From NCBI GenBank assembly GCA_015501605.1, contig JADNRZ010000005.1, positions 1,860,001 to 1,924,000 of the forward strand: DNA of 64,000 bases, in the 5' to 3' direction. The DNA comes from Panaeolus papilionaceus (Eukaryota > Basidiomycota > Agaricomycetes > Agaricales). Under the pieces are notes generated by a model. That model had not been told where the DNA came from. It searched no databases and worked only from the letters and a program-made list of their open reading frames with translations. Positions 1-12,669 of the stretch are shown here, piece after piece (position 1 is the stretch's first letter; the number at the start of each line of letters is the position of its first letter). The translations under genes were made by a program, and so were the position numbers.

Positions 1-47
1 TACATTGTCAATGCCAAAATGTGTCTTGAAATTTAAAATGTACTCAC

Positions 48-203
48 CGCTGTAAACCATGCTTTTAATGGGTGGCGAGAATACAATGAATCCCAAACCA
101 TTGAGGGCCCTTGTGATGCTGTACTATTGCCAGTGCACTCATCCTGAGGGCGAAGCAGCCCTTCAATGCAAGCAGGAGATGAAGGAGAAGGCTTGTTGTC
201 CAT
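48..203 (-). CDS. BTB-like cargo gene, first exon only (element 1)
   Basis: Minus-strand exon of 52 codons from an ATG at 203 to a GTGAGT donor at 47; the rest lies beyond the window edge. The last residues include VWDSLYSRHPLKAWF, which match VWDQLLCQMPLDAWF at the end of the first exon of the BTB-like gene at 21788-23068 in element 2. Both exons end in phase 0, and both genes lie divergently just upstream of the integrase-like gene. The remainder of the N-terminus is Ser/Pro-rich and little conserved. This exon is the main evidence that the BTB-like gene is a fixed passenger of the family. Intactness cannot be judged. Confidence 0.6.
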
Positions 204-461
204 AATGTCAAATTTGTTAGGGATGATGCATCTTCGAAATTGTGTAAATGTTATAGTGTAGCATATCCGGGGTACTACCGAGCATCAGTCATTCAAACAA
301 TCAGGTGAACAAGTACATGTGGTGACTGTTTATTTTTATAATTTGCATCAGTCAGCACAAGCAGTGTGGGTCGCACATAGTGTTCTGATTTTTTTTAAAA
401 TAGCTACTCAAGTCACCAACATGCATATTTTAACCAAAGAACCCAGTTAGATATCCCTTGT

Positions 462-2530
462 ATGGCTTTCCCATCTCTCCCTACTTGTGACCCACCATGG
501 CCCTCTGCTGTAATCATTGCAGCTGGTCAAATCTATGATGTGTTTAGTGCGACTACTCGTATGATCAAGTCAGGGAACTACAATACCCATTGTGTTTCAT
601 CTCATAAGAATATCCTTTACAACCAAGTCCAGCCCTTGATAGAATCAGTCTCGTCTCAAGAGCCAGGGTTGGAAAGATGGATTTCTGATGTATGCAGCAT
701 CATGCTCAACTTGCATGATGAATTGGAACAAATATCTCAAAGTGAATTGTGTGTACATCTCAACACTTTTCTTTATCGCACCCTGTTCACAGTGAACAAC
801 AGAAAACCAGGACCAGCAGCATCGTTTACCCCATATGAGCTTGTGCAGACAGGCCGTCAAAGACAGCCCTCTAAGAAGATCAGTTGTGAGGCACTTGAGT
901 GGGCTGTAAATAGCAATCTCTCATTTACCAACCTCGCCCGATTATTCAATGTTCATTGCAATCACCTCCAAAATCAATTCAAAGATGCAAATATATCCAC
1001 CACTTGATTTAGTGATATCAACAATGAGGAGCTTCGGATGGTTGTCCAAGAAGCAATGTCGGCTAAACTGGATACAGGCATTGCATATCTAACTGGTCAT
1101 CTGCATGTGCGATACTGACTCTTTGTCTAGCGGAACAGGCTTCGACAAGCTGTGCATGATGTGGATCAAGTTGGTGCAACCCTTCGACAACAAGCCACAA
1201 CCAAGAAGCCCAGGGGCAGGTATCATGTTTCATGACCACATGCTCTCTGGCACATTGACAGGCATCATAAGCTCATCAAGTGGGGGATTGTTATTCATGG
1301 GATCATCAATGGCTACTTGAGGAAGGTATGTATCAATTCATAAGCGATAATTGTGGTCCATTAAACATTCCCTTACATAATACAGATTGTTGGCCTTAGA
1401 GTGAACTTCTCTAACACAGCCCCTACTGTTGCCAACATGTTTATTGACACTATAATTAAACATGGGGTCCCTTCTCAGGTTAGAGGTGACCGGGGTGGGG
1501 AGAACCGAGATGTGTCCATTGGGATGATCCTGCTTCGAGGTCATCATCATGGTAGCTTTCTGTGGGGTCCAAGTGTCCACAACACACCAATTGAGAGGCT
1601 GTGGGTAGAGCTGGGCAGACAGTTTTGTTGTGCTTGGAGGGCCTTTTTCCAGCGCTTGGCCTGTCTTCATGGACTGGCCCAGCATAACCCTGTACACCTT
1701 TGGCTGCTTCATTATCTTTTCCTTGATGAGATCAGTGCTGATTGCAACACTTTTGTTGAAGAATAGAACACTCACCCAATGTGTATGTGCAGTAACAAAA
1801 GTCCCAATGTATGCTCCAAGATTATCTATACACGTAATAACACTAATGATCAACACATGTGCTGCAGGATCTAGAGATAGAAGGGATGATTAAATATGGT
1901 GTGTATGATGATGTAAAGCACAAGTTCGTGTACGGAGATGAGTGTGAAGGTATGGATGAAGAGGCGATTGATCAGTATTATAGATATCCAAAAGAAGGTG
2001 CAGGAAGTGGTGATGAAGGGGAGTCTGATGAAGAAGGCGATACTGAACATAACCCAGTCCCTGAGCATGACAGCAAACATGACCTGGGCCATGTGGATGA
2101 CCTGATGGACAATGAAAACCCTGATTCCTTAATTGACGACTTGAACAACAGTCTGGATGGATATGCAGTGACAGATGGTATACGAAGGGAGGACAAGGGA
2201 AGGGAGGACGAGGAAGCAGGAGGACACAATGTCAATGTGAACAAGGATGTTGACCCCAACATTGACCATGAGCCTGTTGATGTTCCGACTGGAGATTGTC
2301 CATTCACAGCAGATGAGTTAGCAACCTTCCAGGAGTGTATTAATCATACTCAGGAGCGCAGATATCTTCCTGATGGGTATGGTGTACGTCCAGATGAGTG
2401 GGAGGATAACATCTATCCGGATAGTGAGGGGTTGGCCATCAGACAGGCAAGCGAATTAAAGCAATTTATTTACCATCCCACATCTGGTATCCACAAGCTG
2501 TTCTATGGTGCCAGGCATTGTGCTTTTTAG
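462..2530 (+). pseudogene. Integrase-like (DDE) transposase, decayed copy in element 1
   Basis: The N-terminal region (ATG 462) contains VIIAAGQIYD and aligns with the copy at 23298 in element 2. After it come an HTH-like stretch (NLARLFNVHCNHL), the first catalytic-type motif region (ALWHIDRHHKLIKWG around 1240-1290), then RGDRGGEN and HNTPIERLW, the second Asp and the Glu of a DDE integrase core. The acidic C-terminal tail resumes at about 1868 after an intron. The copy is broken: a stop follows ISTT at about 1005, further stops and frame changes lie at 1100-1250, TGG has become TAG in the EEWN motif at about 1765, and the frame shifts near 2465. Many changes are C-to-T or G-to-A type. It is the same family as the integrase-core proteins common in agaricomycetes. 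Confidence 0.8.
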
Positions 2531-2686
2531 ATCAATGGGAATTTTCAAACATGTAACCCTGCATTTGTGATTATCTCATAGAATTTAGAGAGTTGTTAGC
2601 ACCTTCCCGACCCTGCTGGTGCCTATCCATTCCTTTTATTTAAACCTCTACATAACTAATCAGCTTATCAAATTTCATCTACCCCT

Positions 2687-4216
2687 ATGGGGGACTGTAA
2701 AGAAAAGCACAAAGCCAGATCCCCTGCATGTCCTACTCTCTCACATGGAGAGCGCAACTCCTCTATCGAAGAAATCCCCCCTCTATCAACCCAGATCACC
2801 AAGAAGCAGCGCTGCGCTTTGAATGTGTCATCATCATCCAATGCTCCTCAGGCTTCGAGTTCATCATCCCAATCCACTCTTCCAGCATTCAAGATAGTTA
2901 ATCCAATCACCAACGACAATACATCTGCTGCCACAACAAACTCTTGTACTCCAAACAATACTCCAGGCTTCCAGTTCAAGAACTTCCTGGTGTCAAAAAT
3001 TTGTGAAGACAAGGGTTCTGCTTGAGCTGAAACCAATAGTCAGGGAAAGGTTGCTGTGCCGCAGGTCCCAAGTAGGCGTAGCAGTGCCACCACCTCATCC
3101 AAGTTGGTGTCGTCTTCCGCATCATCTCGTTCTCTTGGCCCTAGCAAGTATTTGGTCAACATGGTGATGGTTTTACTGTATGGTGTGGTCGAGGTGGGTA
3201 TCTAATCATCGTTTCATCTCATCTGCTAAAACTATCCTTACATTTTCTAGATTCCTGACAAGGAGCTCGCACCGGGCAAATCAAACTATGCTATCAATCT
3301 GGTCAAATCCCAGTGCACCTTTGTTGGTCAGCTTGGTAAACTCATCTCGGAGGGATGGGCCATTTGCCCTCGAGTCAAGTCAGACAGCTACATTTTCAAT
3401 GAGGACTGGACTGAGGATGAGGTCTGGGATAAAGTCTCCTCACTTCTATCTGAGGCGTGCCAAACACTCTTGCAGTGGTACAATCCTGACCATCACGTTA
3501 ACCTCTGGCTCCCCTGCCAGAAACAGGCGTTTACTGGTCGGTTCAAGATCTATCCTATCAAGGGTAAGGTCACAGGTGCAAGGGTAAAGGAGATTGGTGG
3601 CGATGTTGGTAAAAAGCAACATGGTAAGGGTGTCGAATGTTTCTGTACTGGTATGTGTTTTCTTTGTGCATTTTTTTTTTGGTGCTGATTAGTATCAACA
3701 TAGTATCAACCACCCACCTCCCCGACATCCCAGGTGGCACGACTTTCAGTGATTGGGGTGCTAAATCTGCAACCAAGTCTCAACCTTCTGTGACAGCATC
3801 CTCTTCTAAACCCTTGCGTAAATCAGGTCGTAGCTGCCAATCTCCCGAATCCAATTACAAAGAATTCAAGCCATCAACTTCTCGACCTATCAGCAGGGCG
3901 TCATGTCGAACACCATCCAGCTCTCGTCCCCGCAAGGATTGCATTGATGATTATGACTTTCTAAGTAAGGTTACATTGCTTCAATTTTCAACTCATGTAT
4001 AATGTTTTGTTGTTAGTGGGCTCTGATTCGGGGTCGGATGTGGCCTTTACCACTGGAGGTACAGAATATGCCCCAAGTCATGAAGGTAGTCCTTTGGGTG
4101 TCCTCAATGAATCCTTTTCGGAGTTCAACCTTGACACACTTGAGGATGACGATCACATCAGTTGCATCCCTGAACTCCCGGCCGAGGCTGTCTACTGCCC
4201 AGGTCCTCTATACTAA
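2687..4216 (+). pseudogene. Companion protein (second ORF) of the integrase-type element, decayed copy
   Basis: It lies directly downstream of the integrase-like gene, as in element 2 (29029-30565). It starts with ATG 2687 and a Ser/Lys-rich disordered region, then has exons at about 3250-3650, 3734-3965 and 4016-4216. The middle exon aligns with the element 2 copy around the shared motif WLPC, followed by a basic Gly/Lys-rich stretch. The last exon shares an acidic run ending PELPAEAVYC. An in-frame TGA after KGSA (about 3023) breaks this copy. No known domain is recognised. Retention in the same place in two diverged elements suggests a role in the transposon, not a captured host gene; that is inference. 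Confidence 0.65.
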
Positions 4217-4900
4217 TTGGCTTGGAGCCATTTCCAGTATTTCTCTTATCCTGGTCCCTCATCGGAAACCCCTCTTGTGACATTATCTACACTCTGCCCT
4301 TATGGAACGTATAGCTGTTCTTCGTTAATCATCCTTCTTTGAATCTCTCTTATCTCCTCACATGTAGCATCCCTATAATCTTTTTATTTTCTCCATAATT
4401 ACTTTGCGTTTCTTTAGACAGATCAACTCATCACCACTCTACCAGACTCTCCCTTATCCACCTTTATCCTTACATCGTTCCTGTATCCCCAGGTCCAAGC
4501 CTGTTCATCCCCATTTCCTTCTCACCAACTCCCCTACTTCCTTTCTCGCTCCTTGGCCTTACCTCCTGAGACCCAACCTTCCTACACTCACTGTTACCTC
4601 TCTTCTATCACATAAACCTCACCACAACTAATTTATGTAGTCCCTCTCTTTCATGATGCAAGGTTGCAATACATCTTGTTCTCCGTTGTAGTTTTCATGC
4701 CCGATTTATCATCAGGTGAATGTGTGTTGTGCTAACCAAATGGCTTTAAGGTTCGTCGATGATTTGCCGATCTGCTGGAGGGTCATTTTCAATCCCCATC
4801 AGCTGGAATTGGTCTCCGTTGATTTTGTGGTCAAAAACTGACCTGTGGTGTGGCTGGTTTTTGCATCCGTATTAATATGGGACTGGGTGTGTGTGTGTCA
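4217..4900. other. Non-coding C/T-rich stretch downstream of the companion gene
   Basis: The plus strand is strongly enriched in C and T (CTCTCTTATCTCC, TTATCCACC and similar). No credible coding sequence was found. The equivalent interval of element 2 (30566-31140) has the same composition and position but no obvious base-level alignment. Confidence 0.6.
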
Positions 4901-4960
4901 TCTACCCTCTGACAGGTGGGGTGCACACCTGGAACTCGGGATGCCACACGTGGATATTCT

Positions 4961-5084
4961 GAGAGTTGGCATGCATGCATCAAGAGCCGGGGTGCACACA
5001 TCAAGAGTTGGTGTGCACACTCTGAGAGTTGGGGTGCACACATTGAGAGTTGGGGTGCACGCTCCGAGAGTTGGTGTGCACATA
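4961..5084. repeat. 21-bp tandem repeat near the right end of element 1
   Basis: About six copies of a 21-bp unit with core GAGTTGGGGTGCACACATTGA. Variation is mostly in the last few bases of each unit. It lies about 110 bp inside the terminus. Element 2 has a different repeat sequence at the same relative place, as expected for fast-evolving subterminal transposase-binding arrays. Confidence 0.8.
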
Positions 5085-5194
5085 CACTTTAGACTTTGGG
5101 CATACATTGTATATTTATTATGAAGGTTCGGGTAGCTACTATATTTTCGTAGAGGTTGGGAGCATATTTAATATTTGTGCAAACGGCACACCAT
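5085..5194 (-). repeat. Right terminal sequence of element 1
   Basis: An A/T-rich 110-bp tail ends in GTGCAAACGGCACACCAT. Read inward it begins ATGGTG and has TGCAC 14 bp in, as do both ends of element 2. The matching left end is off the window, so an inverted pair cannot be shown. Confidence 0.6.
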
Positions 5195-5650
5195 GTGTGT
5201 GAAGATTGGTTCCACGAGCGTATTGTTGTATAGATGAATTGAAGTCAATGCAATTTTGCGTTGGAACAGCAGTGGTTGTGGGATTTCAAAGCTATATTGG
5301 GTTGGAAACACATTCAACCCTCCACCATGCAGAATATCGGGGAAGGGGGAGTATTCCCACGGTGTATAGAGGACGGAGGGGGCATGGACGCCCATTTGCA
5401 AATTTGCATTGTTGATTGTAGGCACTGGTTCGGACATGACGGCAGGTGCATATGATAGCCCACCTAAGCGGTTTTTTATAAGGACAACACCATCTAAATA
5501 AATTTATGAGGTAAATGTAAAACAAGCGAAGAAAAAATTACCTTCTGGACTCTGGGCATACTCATCAAGAGTATATGTTGTTGGGTAAAAGAGCTCCATG
5601 GACACAAGTTTGTCGTTGTCGTTGTAAGAGTTGTACCAAATGTCTGGCAT
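5195..5650 (-). pseudogene. Zinc-finger family gene A, 5' part, cut by element 1
   Basis: Exon 1 (5650-5542) starts MPDIWYNSYND and ends in YAQSPEG. Exon 2 (from 5463) runs in frame to the element 1 junction at 5195. Exon 1 matches the first exon of gene C (MSNIWTNE ... YAQINEG), with an intron in the same phase. In exon 2, YSFEIPQ and EPIF match YSFGIPQ and EPYF of gene C and YNFPVPQ and EPHF of gene B. The part encoding the zinc finger should lie left of the window, beyond the rest of element 1. Confidence 0.7.
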
Positions 5651-8187
5651 GGGTGTTGGTGATAACTTGAAGGGTTGGAAATCATCTGCTTAAATACGAG
5701 CATTCGGTGCAGTTGGGTTAAAGCAGTCAATAAGCAAGAAACACAAACCGCCGAAATTCTTGCAGTACAAGTTATAGCTGCCACAGTTCAGATTCCACAG
5801 TATAAATCAACACTAGCAAACTGGAACCGGCTATCACCCCCACGTGTATATGCCTCCAATCCCATTCGTATGACTATTTCGTAGTGTAGACTGCTTGCAA
5901 CCTAGACCACTTTACCCTACCATTGACCATTTTGTATCCCATGTCAGAAATTCTAAGATTAAACAAGCCGCAACACCCACAATGTAACCGCTTTGTCTCC
6001 TAATGTGCAGCCAGGTATATCTACAGTGGAAACGTAAGTTTTTCTGTTGAATTTTACAGCTACTTCCAGAACGACAGAGCATTACTCACCCAATGTGACC
6101 CATGTCAATGAGAGGCTGGGTACGAACGTGGATTTCAGCAGCTTTTGATCATATCTAAGGAGCTAATAGATGGCCTGCCGTTCTGAAAGTAGCTATGATA
6201 CCATTAATAGCCCAGAGTAAATATATACACAATCAAAGTTGTCCAGGACACTCTATAGATAGAGCAAACTACATGGCCATGGTCTCCCTTGTGAAACCGA
6301 TGCTCCTGTGCATAAACAATGTGGGTAAAGGATTGCATTCCACAGACATTTTATTTATCTTCTGCTCTGGTCTGAGGCCATATCAATGTGTTCTAGCTAG
6401 TGTAGATATTGTGTTTGTGTTGGTAATTAACAAACATGAAGGTTCAAGGCATAAAATAGAATCATGAAGTGAACAACTAGTTAGAATATCACAAAGTCTT
6501 TTTGTGAACCCGGTGCTTAATATCAGCGTCATATTTGTGGGCCATTGGCCGTTGTGGTTCCTGCACGAAATGTCGAAAATCTTCGGTGTTTATTGTTGTG
6601 TGACAAAGCATGCAGAACAATGAGCTATATTACATCGCTAGTGCTGTCTAGAAATGTGTGTACTAACAAATGAATGGGCTTCTTAAGTAAAGATAGACAA
6701 GCAGTATCAACAAAACAATGTCCGCTTGGTGACACCCATGACCCATATAGCAGTCCGAGAAAACTCCTGTTCGGCATCCACCGCTTTCCTTTTTTTGTTG
6801 AGAAGATGATCTGCCCTCGACAAACGGCACATGGCCATGTGTGCAAGTCGACCACTACATCCTCTCCCTCCATCATCATTACTGTCTCGCTCTCCTCCCA
6901 GTGAGGTGGTTGTCGTTCAGCTCTCAGTATTTTTATCTTGGTCTGGTCACGCCTCTCGATGTGGGAAGTGGCTCCTTCCACCCCCAAGCTGTAGCCTCTA
7001 GGCTACTACCCCCTTCTGATGACAAGCAGGTGGAAAGACACAAGAGGCAAGAAAAGCATCGAATATCACCAACCAAGGGTAATCACAAACCTCACAAACA
7101 CTACTTGAGTACCTCATTTCATTTGAAAGCAACACTGTCATACATAGTTGCAATGAATTAAACCAGCAACACCTCCATATGTTGCCCGACAAAGTACCTG
7201 CTCTTCTGGCAACCTAGAAAAGCTAAAATTAAAACCTCACACCATCATGATCACGCACCATCAGTAGGCATTTACAGTAACCAATGTACACATGATATAA
7301 TATAGCACGTCAGATATAACTGCGCGTTCTCGCACTCCTTAATGTACAGAAGTCTCCTTGGGATTGCTACCACCTCATTGTCATGATGTTGCCACAGCAG
7401 TACCCGGAACATGTATCGTAATGGGACCTGCTAGCTTCGGTGAAATGTTCGGAGAAACCTCGGTTTTTGTTAAAAGTCTAAATCCCACCATTATAGATAC
7501 AGATATCATCTCCGCCTTACTCACTGTCAGCTCGATTCTACTCCCTCCACTCTCACTTAGTTCTTAGAAACCCATGTAAACCATGTCAACACCATCTCAC
7601 CACGTCCGACCTCCAACTCCCTTGTGACGTCAACTCCAAGTCAGTTCAGAACCCCCTCGCTCCAGAGTCAACACCTCCCATTCTATTCTTAGTACACACG
7701 TTCCGCAATGCACTCTCCCCTTCATGTTTCTTGACTCGACTGATCATGCCAACAGCTCAATCCATTCCCATCCACCCTCTGAACCGTTTTTTTTTCTCTT
7801 CTCTCTGTCCAGACTCCGAAGTCATCGCCATGACAGCCCTTACTGCAATCCACGATGCACCGAAGACTTTGTCGTTTTATCCATACTCCCACCTGTCCTG
7901 TGCTCTTCATCCTGCTCTTCATAGCGCGTCGAGCGTCGAAGAAAAAATCCACCCATTGCATTGCGTCCTCCCATCAGCCCTCATCGTGTCCACCCACAAT
8001 GAGCATAACCTCCTTCGTGATAGAGATAGCATTATATTAGCACCAAAACGATGAGTATACATACACAGCAATATGCTAGCCTGTCTGCCGTAATCCAACA
8101 ACACTCCATTAGATGACACATTCATCCATCCATCCACCCATCCATAGATCTAGTGCAACGAGCATATGCACCTCAGTCCTCCCATCC
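5651..8187. other. No gene recognised
   Basis: Only short open frames, none with recognisable motifs. A minus-strand frame at 6625-6987 contains WPCAVC but resembles nothing I know, and it lacks splice-consistent partners. The first few hundred bases probably hold the promoter of gene A. Confidence 0.5.
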
Positions 8188-10254
8188 TCACTTCCCCTCT
8201 TTCCCCTCCCCGCCTTCGTCCTCCTCCTCACGTTCTAGCGCTTGCATATCAATCTCCCACCCCATCCCCTCCCTGTCCTTACCCTTTCCTTTCTCTTTTT
8301 CCATCTCGTCTTCCACAAGTCCCTCCCTCCTCCTCTCCACCAACCTCGAAGACTGCAACCCCTTTATCGCATTCCACACCGCCTCGCCCGGTCCTCCTCT
8401 CCCTCCTCCTGGTACTCCCCCAGCTCCTGGCACTGCCCCTGCTCCTCCCACCGGTCCTGGTCCTGGTCCTCCCGTACCTGGCCCTCCTCCTGCATCATCG
8501 TCATCGTCGTCATCCAACTACCCCGCCACCCCCTCCCTATCCACATCCCTCAACTCTTTCAAATACGGAAACACCGCATCCATCACAATCTCCATCTCCA
8601 TCACCCTCCTCACATCACGCTTATTCAACCCGAAAAACCTCACACTCAGGGTCTCCAATCCATGACTCAACACCCTATCAGGTAGGGGGCGCAATAGTAT
8701 CGTAGGAGCATATGTCCAGCGTTAGGTGTTTAAGGGAGGGTAAAGAGGTAGAGATAAATTCGAATATGGAAGTGTCAACAGAGCTCTTGAATGCACAGCG
8801 CAGATCGAGTGTGGTCAGACCCGGAAAAGTCTGTGTGAGTCTCTTGAGATCGTCTTTCGAGTACGTGTCGAAAAATGGGAAGTTGAGGGATAAATACATT
8901 AGTTTAAACTGCAGCAGTGAAGGAGTGATGGCATGAAATGATAAACTGTGGTACGAATGCGTGAACGCTTCTATGAGGGGGCAGGCGTTGTATGGGAGGT
9001 CCGGACAGGGAAGGGTGTAGAGCTCTTTGAAGCGGTCTGTGGACGTTGCGCCATACAGCGCATCGAGGAATTGGAGCCAGTCGTAGCCATGAGACTGGGG
9101 CAACTCTTGCGGTAGAAGAAACTCGAAAGTAAGGTCATATAAACAGGAAACTTGGCGAGTGAAAACAATTTCGCGAGGTCCTCTAACAACGACGATACCA
9201 AAAACTTCGTCAACACAGGAAACTCAAGTCCCGCATTCCTCTGTTGCAATGTAAACCCAAACGACCCCCCGTCAAAATTGAGCTCTTCGAGGTACTCAAG
9301 CTGCGAGATCTCTGGTAGGAACACATGGGGCACCGTACTTCCCATAGACATGTTCAGCTGCAAACTCCTGAGATTCCTGAACTTAGGGATTGTAGCGAGC
9401 GTTTCAGGGTTCGGAGATGTAGCGAGGTTAAGTCGTTTCAGCATATCTGAAGGTGCGATGTTCTGCACGAATGTCAAGATGTCACATATGAGCGGCACCA
9501 ATCCATCAATCAATGCACATGAACCTGGGATTTCCACGGATATCAGCTGCAGGGATTGCAGCAGGTGCATGATGATGGTGAAGAACGGGGGGCGGAGTTC
9601 GAGGTGCAGTGTGCGCAGGTGAGGGAACTGCAAGGGCGAGGGAAGCGCAGCGGCGAGAGTAACGTAGGTGGAGAGGGTGATGGTTGAGTGGGTGGGAGTG
9701 GAAATTCATGATGTGGCGAACGCAAGTGCTGAGGTGGGTGATTTTGGAGATGTCGGTGAGGGTGATGGGGCTGTTGAGACACTGTTGGTAAGCCACGCAA
9801 AGAATGAGACTGAGAGGCCAAGAAAAATGCGTCCATAATCCAAGTAACTCACCCAACATCCCACACCTACATCCAACCCACTCAGCACAAACACCACATT
9901 CCCAATAAGCTGTATAACAGGCAACAAATCAAAATCCATCCATCTCCATACCACATCTTGCGCAGGCTTGCGGAAGGCACGACACGTGAGGGCGGCAGCA
10001 CAGAGGGCAGGAGGGGTGTCTTGGAGGAACTCGAAGATTTCGGTGAGGAGGTACAGGTTTCCCAATACTGTGCGCTGTGGGGATTCTTTGTCAGATATAA
10101 GCATGGTGTGAAGGGATGTGAAGGAGTTGAAGTTGGAGGTGAAGGAGGGAGGGAAGGCAGGTAAGGAGGCCCAGTGAAACTCGCATCTGAGCGCAAGGTA
10201 CTCTAACTGAGTCCGTCTGAGCATAGATGCGAAGATGTGAGAAAATCCGTGCAT
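8188..10254 (-). pseudogene. F-box/leucine-rich protein, decayed
   Basis: Reading the minus strand, an F-box-like segment (LTEIFEFLQDTPPALCAAALTCRAFRKPAQ and on, about 10055-9950) is followed by a leucine-rich region (LQFPHLRTLHLELRPP from about 9635). An end typical of agaric F-box proteins follows (PSLKHLTLDICSYD, VMEMEIVMDAVFPYLKEL, then WNAIKGLQSSRLVERRR at about 8400). The frame breaks at least three times: near 9700, near 9115 (YMTL switching to LTFEFLLPQ) and near 8520. A Gly/Pro-rich low-complexity run lies at 8390-8520. F-box proteins recruit substrates to SCF ubiquitin ligases. This copy is probably not functional unless the breaks are sequence errors. Confidence 0.6.
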
Positions 10255-12669
10255 AGCTGAGCACTACGTTCGTAATTGAACTAAATCAAACTAATCTGAG
10301 TATTACTGCGCGCACATGAGGATGTCTGAGCAACAACACTTTCATCTTGCCAAATGTTATTGAATGAAATTCTCAAGAACCTTCCATAAATAAAATTCGT
10401 TACCCCATGAACGATCACATGATACCGACCGCTTCAATCCCCTTGTGCAGAATAATTCAAAGTCCCCACTCTTTCCTTCTTACCACCAGAAAGCTTCGCC
10501 CCATCACTACCGCCTTATGTCCTCTCGATTGCCATGCCCCATGCCCCCCGCTAAGCCTTCGGTCACATCGACAAGTACATCGCTTATGCCATAGGTGTGT
10601 TAATTCAAAAGGATGTGCTGAAAAAATGCGCATATATGCGCCTGTTTTAATGTATTTTCGCCTCAGCCGGTGGGTCAACGACGAACTGATCAACACGAGG
10701 TATGTATGCAATTCTCTTTTCATCAAATGATGTCAATCGCACTCCAGAGTTCTTCTCTCTACACCAATTACCTCAAAGACCCTGGATATCGCATCGTTTC
10801 CAAGTTCTACACGACATTGGGGGCCCTCAACTCCGCTACACTTAGGGTGAGTATTGTATTCATTGTGCATCATGCTCCTCTACAGTCATTTATTGATACC
10901 CCCGTTTCTCCAGAGATACAAAGCATGAGCGTGAAAGAAAAAGAGGGAAGTGTCCAACCCAATGTCCAAGTCAGGGTGCAGGAAGGCAAGGATCGGGAGA
11001 CATAGGGGAGGTTATGTGGAACGGTTCTTCGTTATGCAGATATAGTGTATATACTCAGATGTGCTCGGATATGCTCAGAGGATATCAGAAATAAAATATA
11101 TATTTTGCGTTATCTCATCATATGTGGCTCTCAGTCCAAGTCAGAACCTGTCAGACGTACTCAGATTCTGTCAGATTTCAGCAATGGTGCGTGAAGAAAT
11201 GTGCACTCGATCTCCTCAGATGTGCTCATTTGAGGGGGAAATTGGGTGAGCACCAATGATTACATCTGAGGAATAAGTTCACTCAGGTCTTCTCAGCTCT
11301 GCTCAGTGGTGCTCGGATGGACTCAGATGTGAGTTTCACTGGGAAGGAGGTGGTGGGGAGGCGTGCTGGTGGTGGTTGACAACAATGAAAGGTGGCCTAA
11401 GTAACCCTGTTCGGTTGAGTGTTTGGTCCTGCGTCTTCCCCACTTGGTAATCGTAGTGGACCCATTTTCTGTGTTTTCTCTGGTGGAATTACTCACGATG
11501 CTTTTGCTGGGTGATTGCGTTTGATACTTTAGTATGTTTGTCCTTGTTTATGAAAATCAGTTTTGTCGTTCGACACATGACATCTTATTGTCTTCGGTTT
11601 TTACAGAAATTTTGGGTGATTGCTTCAACAGAAGTGCAACCCACCTACTTATAACCCATACGATATACAATATTTTAAAGGAAAATAGTATGGTTCCTAG
11701 TCATTGTTTTAGCCTATGAAGCATCAATCCACTGATGTGCGCGTGGGAAGATCTTGGTGACAGGCGACGCTGAAATGGAGGCGGGATTGGGGGATGAAAT
11801 GAAATGGGGGCGATATGGTGTGGTGAAAGGGGATATGATGTCGTGTAGCACGAGCTTGCGAGGTCTGTGTATAAGAGAAATGATCATGAGGGAAGGCAAG
11901 GTGAGTGTGAGGCAAGTCGAGACAAAGACAATGAGAGGAGATGATGAAAGTGCACGAGAAGAAATGTTAAAGAAGCTGTAAATGGACACCTGATCAGGCT
12001 GACAACCATAAACAAAAAAGAAAACGAAATCCAAAGTTGAGGTGGAAAAGGTTGGAAAACGGCGGAGGGAGAGATAAGATGAAGGATGAGAAAGAGTCGT
12101 AGGTCCAACTGTGACGCAAATATGGCTGGGGAAAACAAGAGCGCACAACATGAATGCAGCACTAATGCTCATCGAAACCCAGGGAAAACGTCGAAATCGA
12201 AAAATACGGGCATAGGGGTGATTAGCTCATGACAGGTCTGAGATGACAGCAGCTTGGGCGCCTCCTCCCTCCAATCTCAGCACTTCAGACTCAATTCTAT
12301 GTTTACCAAACTTCAAGCTTCGACATAAAGACATAAGCCATTACAAGGGACCTTGAATTTCCACACTGTCCTGGCAGAATCATTGAGATTGTTTATGCGA
12401 AGGGCAGTGATTAGAAGAACTCTTCCTAAAGGGATCCCATACCTAAAGGGGCCCCATATAAAAATGCGTCTGAATGGTATGTTGACCGTTTAACAGGCCG
12501 TCAAGCTCTTCGTCCCCTTTCTTGTCATCTTCCGTCGCTATACATATTTCCCATAACTCGAGCAGTAGCGGCGAGAAGTTCATAGCGTACCTCATGGTTA
12601 ATTCGAGGCAGTTTTTATAACACCAGACTCGGGATATTGAATATGTTATTGAACAGCATCGAATCTATG
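10255..12669. other. No gene recognised; loosely repetitive stretch at 11040-11340
   Basis: Between 11040 and 11340 a motif close to CTCAGATGTGCTC recurs many times in degenerate form. A minus-strand open frame at 11714-12172 is hydrophobic (possible membrane segments) but has no recognised family and no supporting splice pattern. Confidence 0.45.

Larger units (their letters stand above)
1..5194 (+). mobile_element. Element 1: right part of a large integrase-type DNA transposon
   Basis: Only the right part lies in the window. From left to right it holds the first exon of a BTB-like gene (minus), a decayed integrase-like gene, a decayed companion gene, a C/T-rich stretch, a 21-bp tandem repeat and an A/T-rich end. 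The order matches the right part of element 2 (23.0-31.7 kb). Read from outside inward, the end at 5194 is ATGGTGTGCCGTTTGCAC; the right end of element 2 is ATGGTGCACCGGATGCAC, identical at 14 of 18 positions. The end falls inside zinc-finger gene A. By analogy with element 2, the bases at 5195-5202 (GTGTGTGA) would be the target duplication, but the left partner is outside the window. The transposase copy is dead, so this copy cannot move by itself. Confidence 0.75.

Noticed and set aside
4845..5123. Open frames on both strands with RVGVHTLRVGVH-type repeats
   Set aside because: A product of the 21-bp tandem repeat, a multiple of three; present on both strands and non-coding.
8153..8705. Long Pro/Ser-rich plus-strand frames
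   Set aside because: Antisense to the C-terminal and Gly-rich part of the decayed minus-strand F-box gene.
10407..11005. Plus-strand frames as a small gene
   Set aside because: No recognisable motif, no consistent splice model, and composition no different from the flanks.
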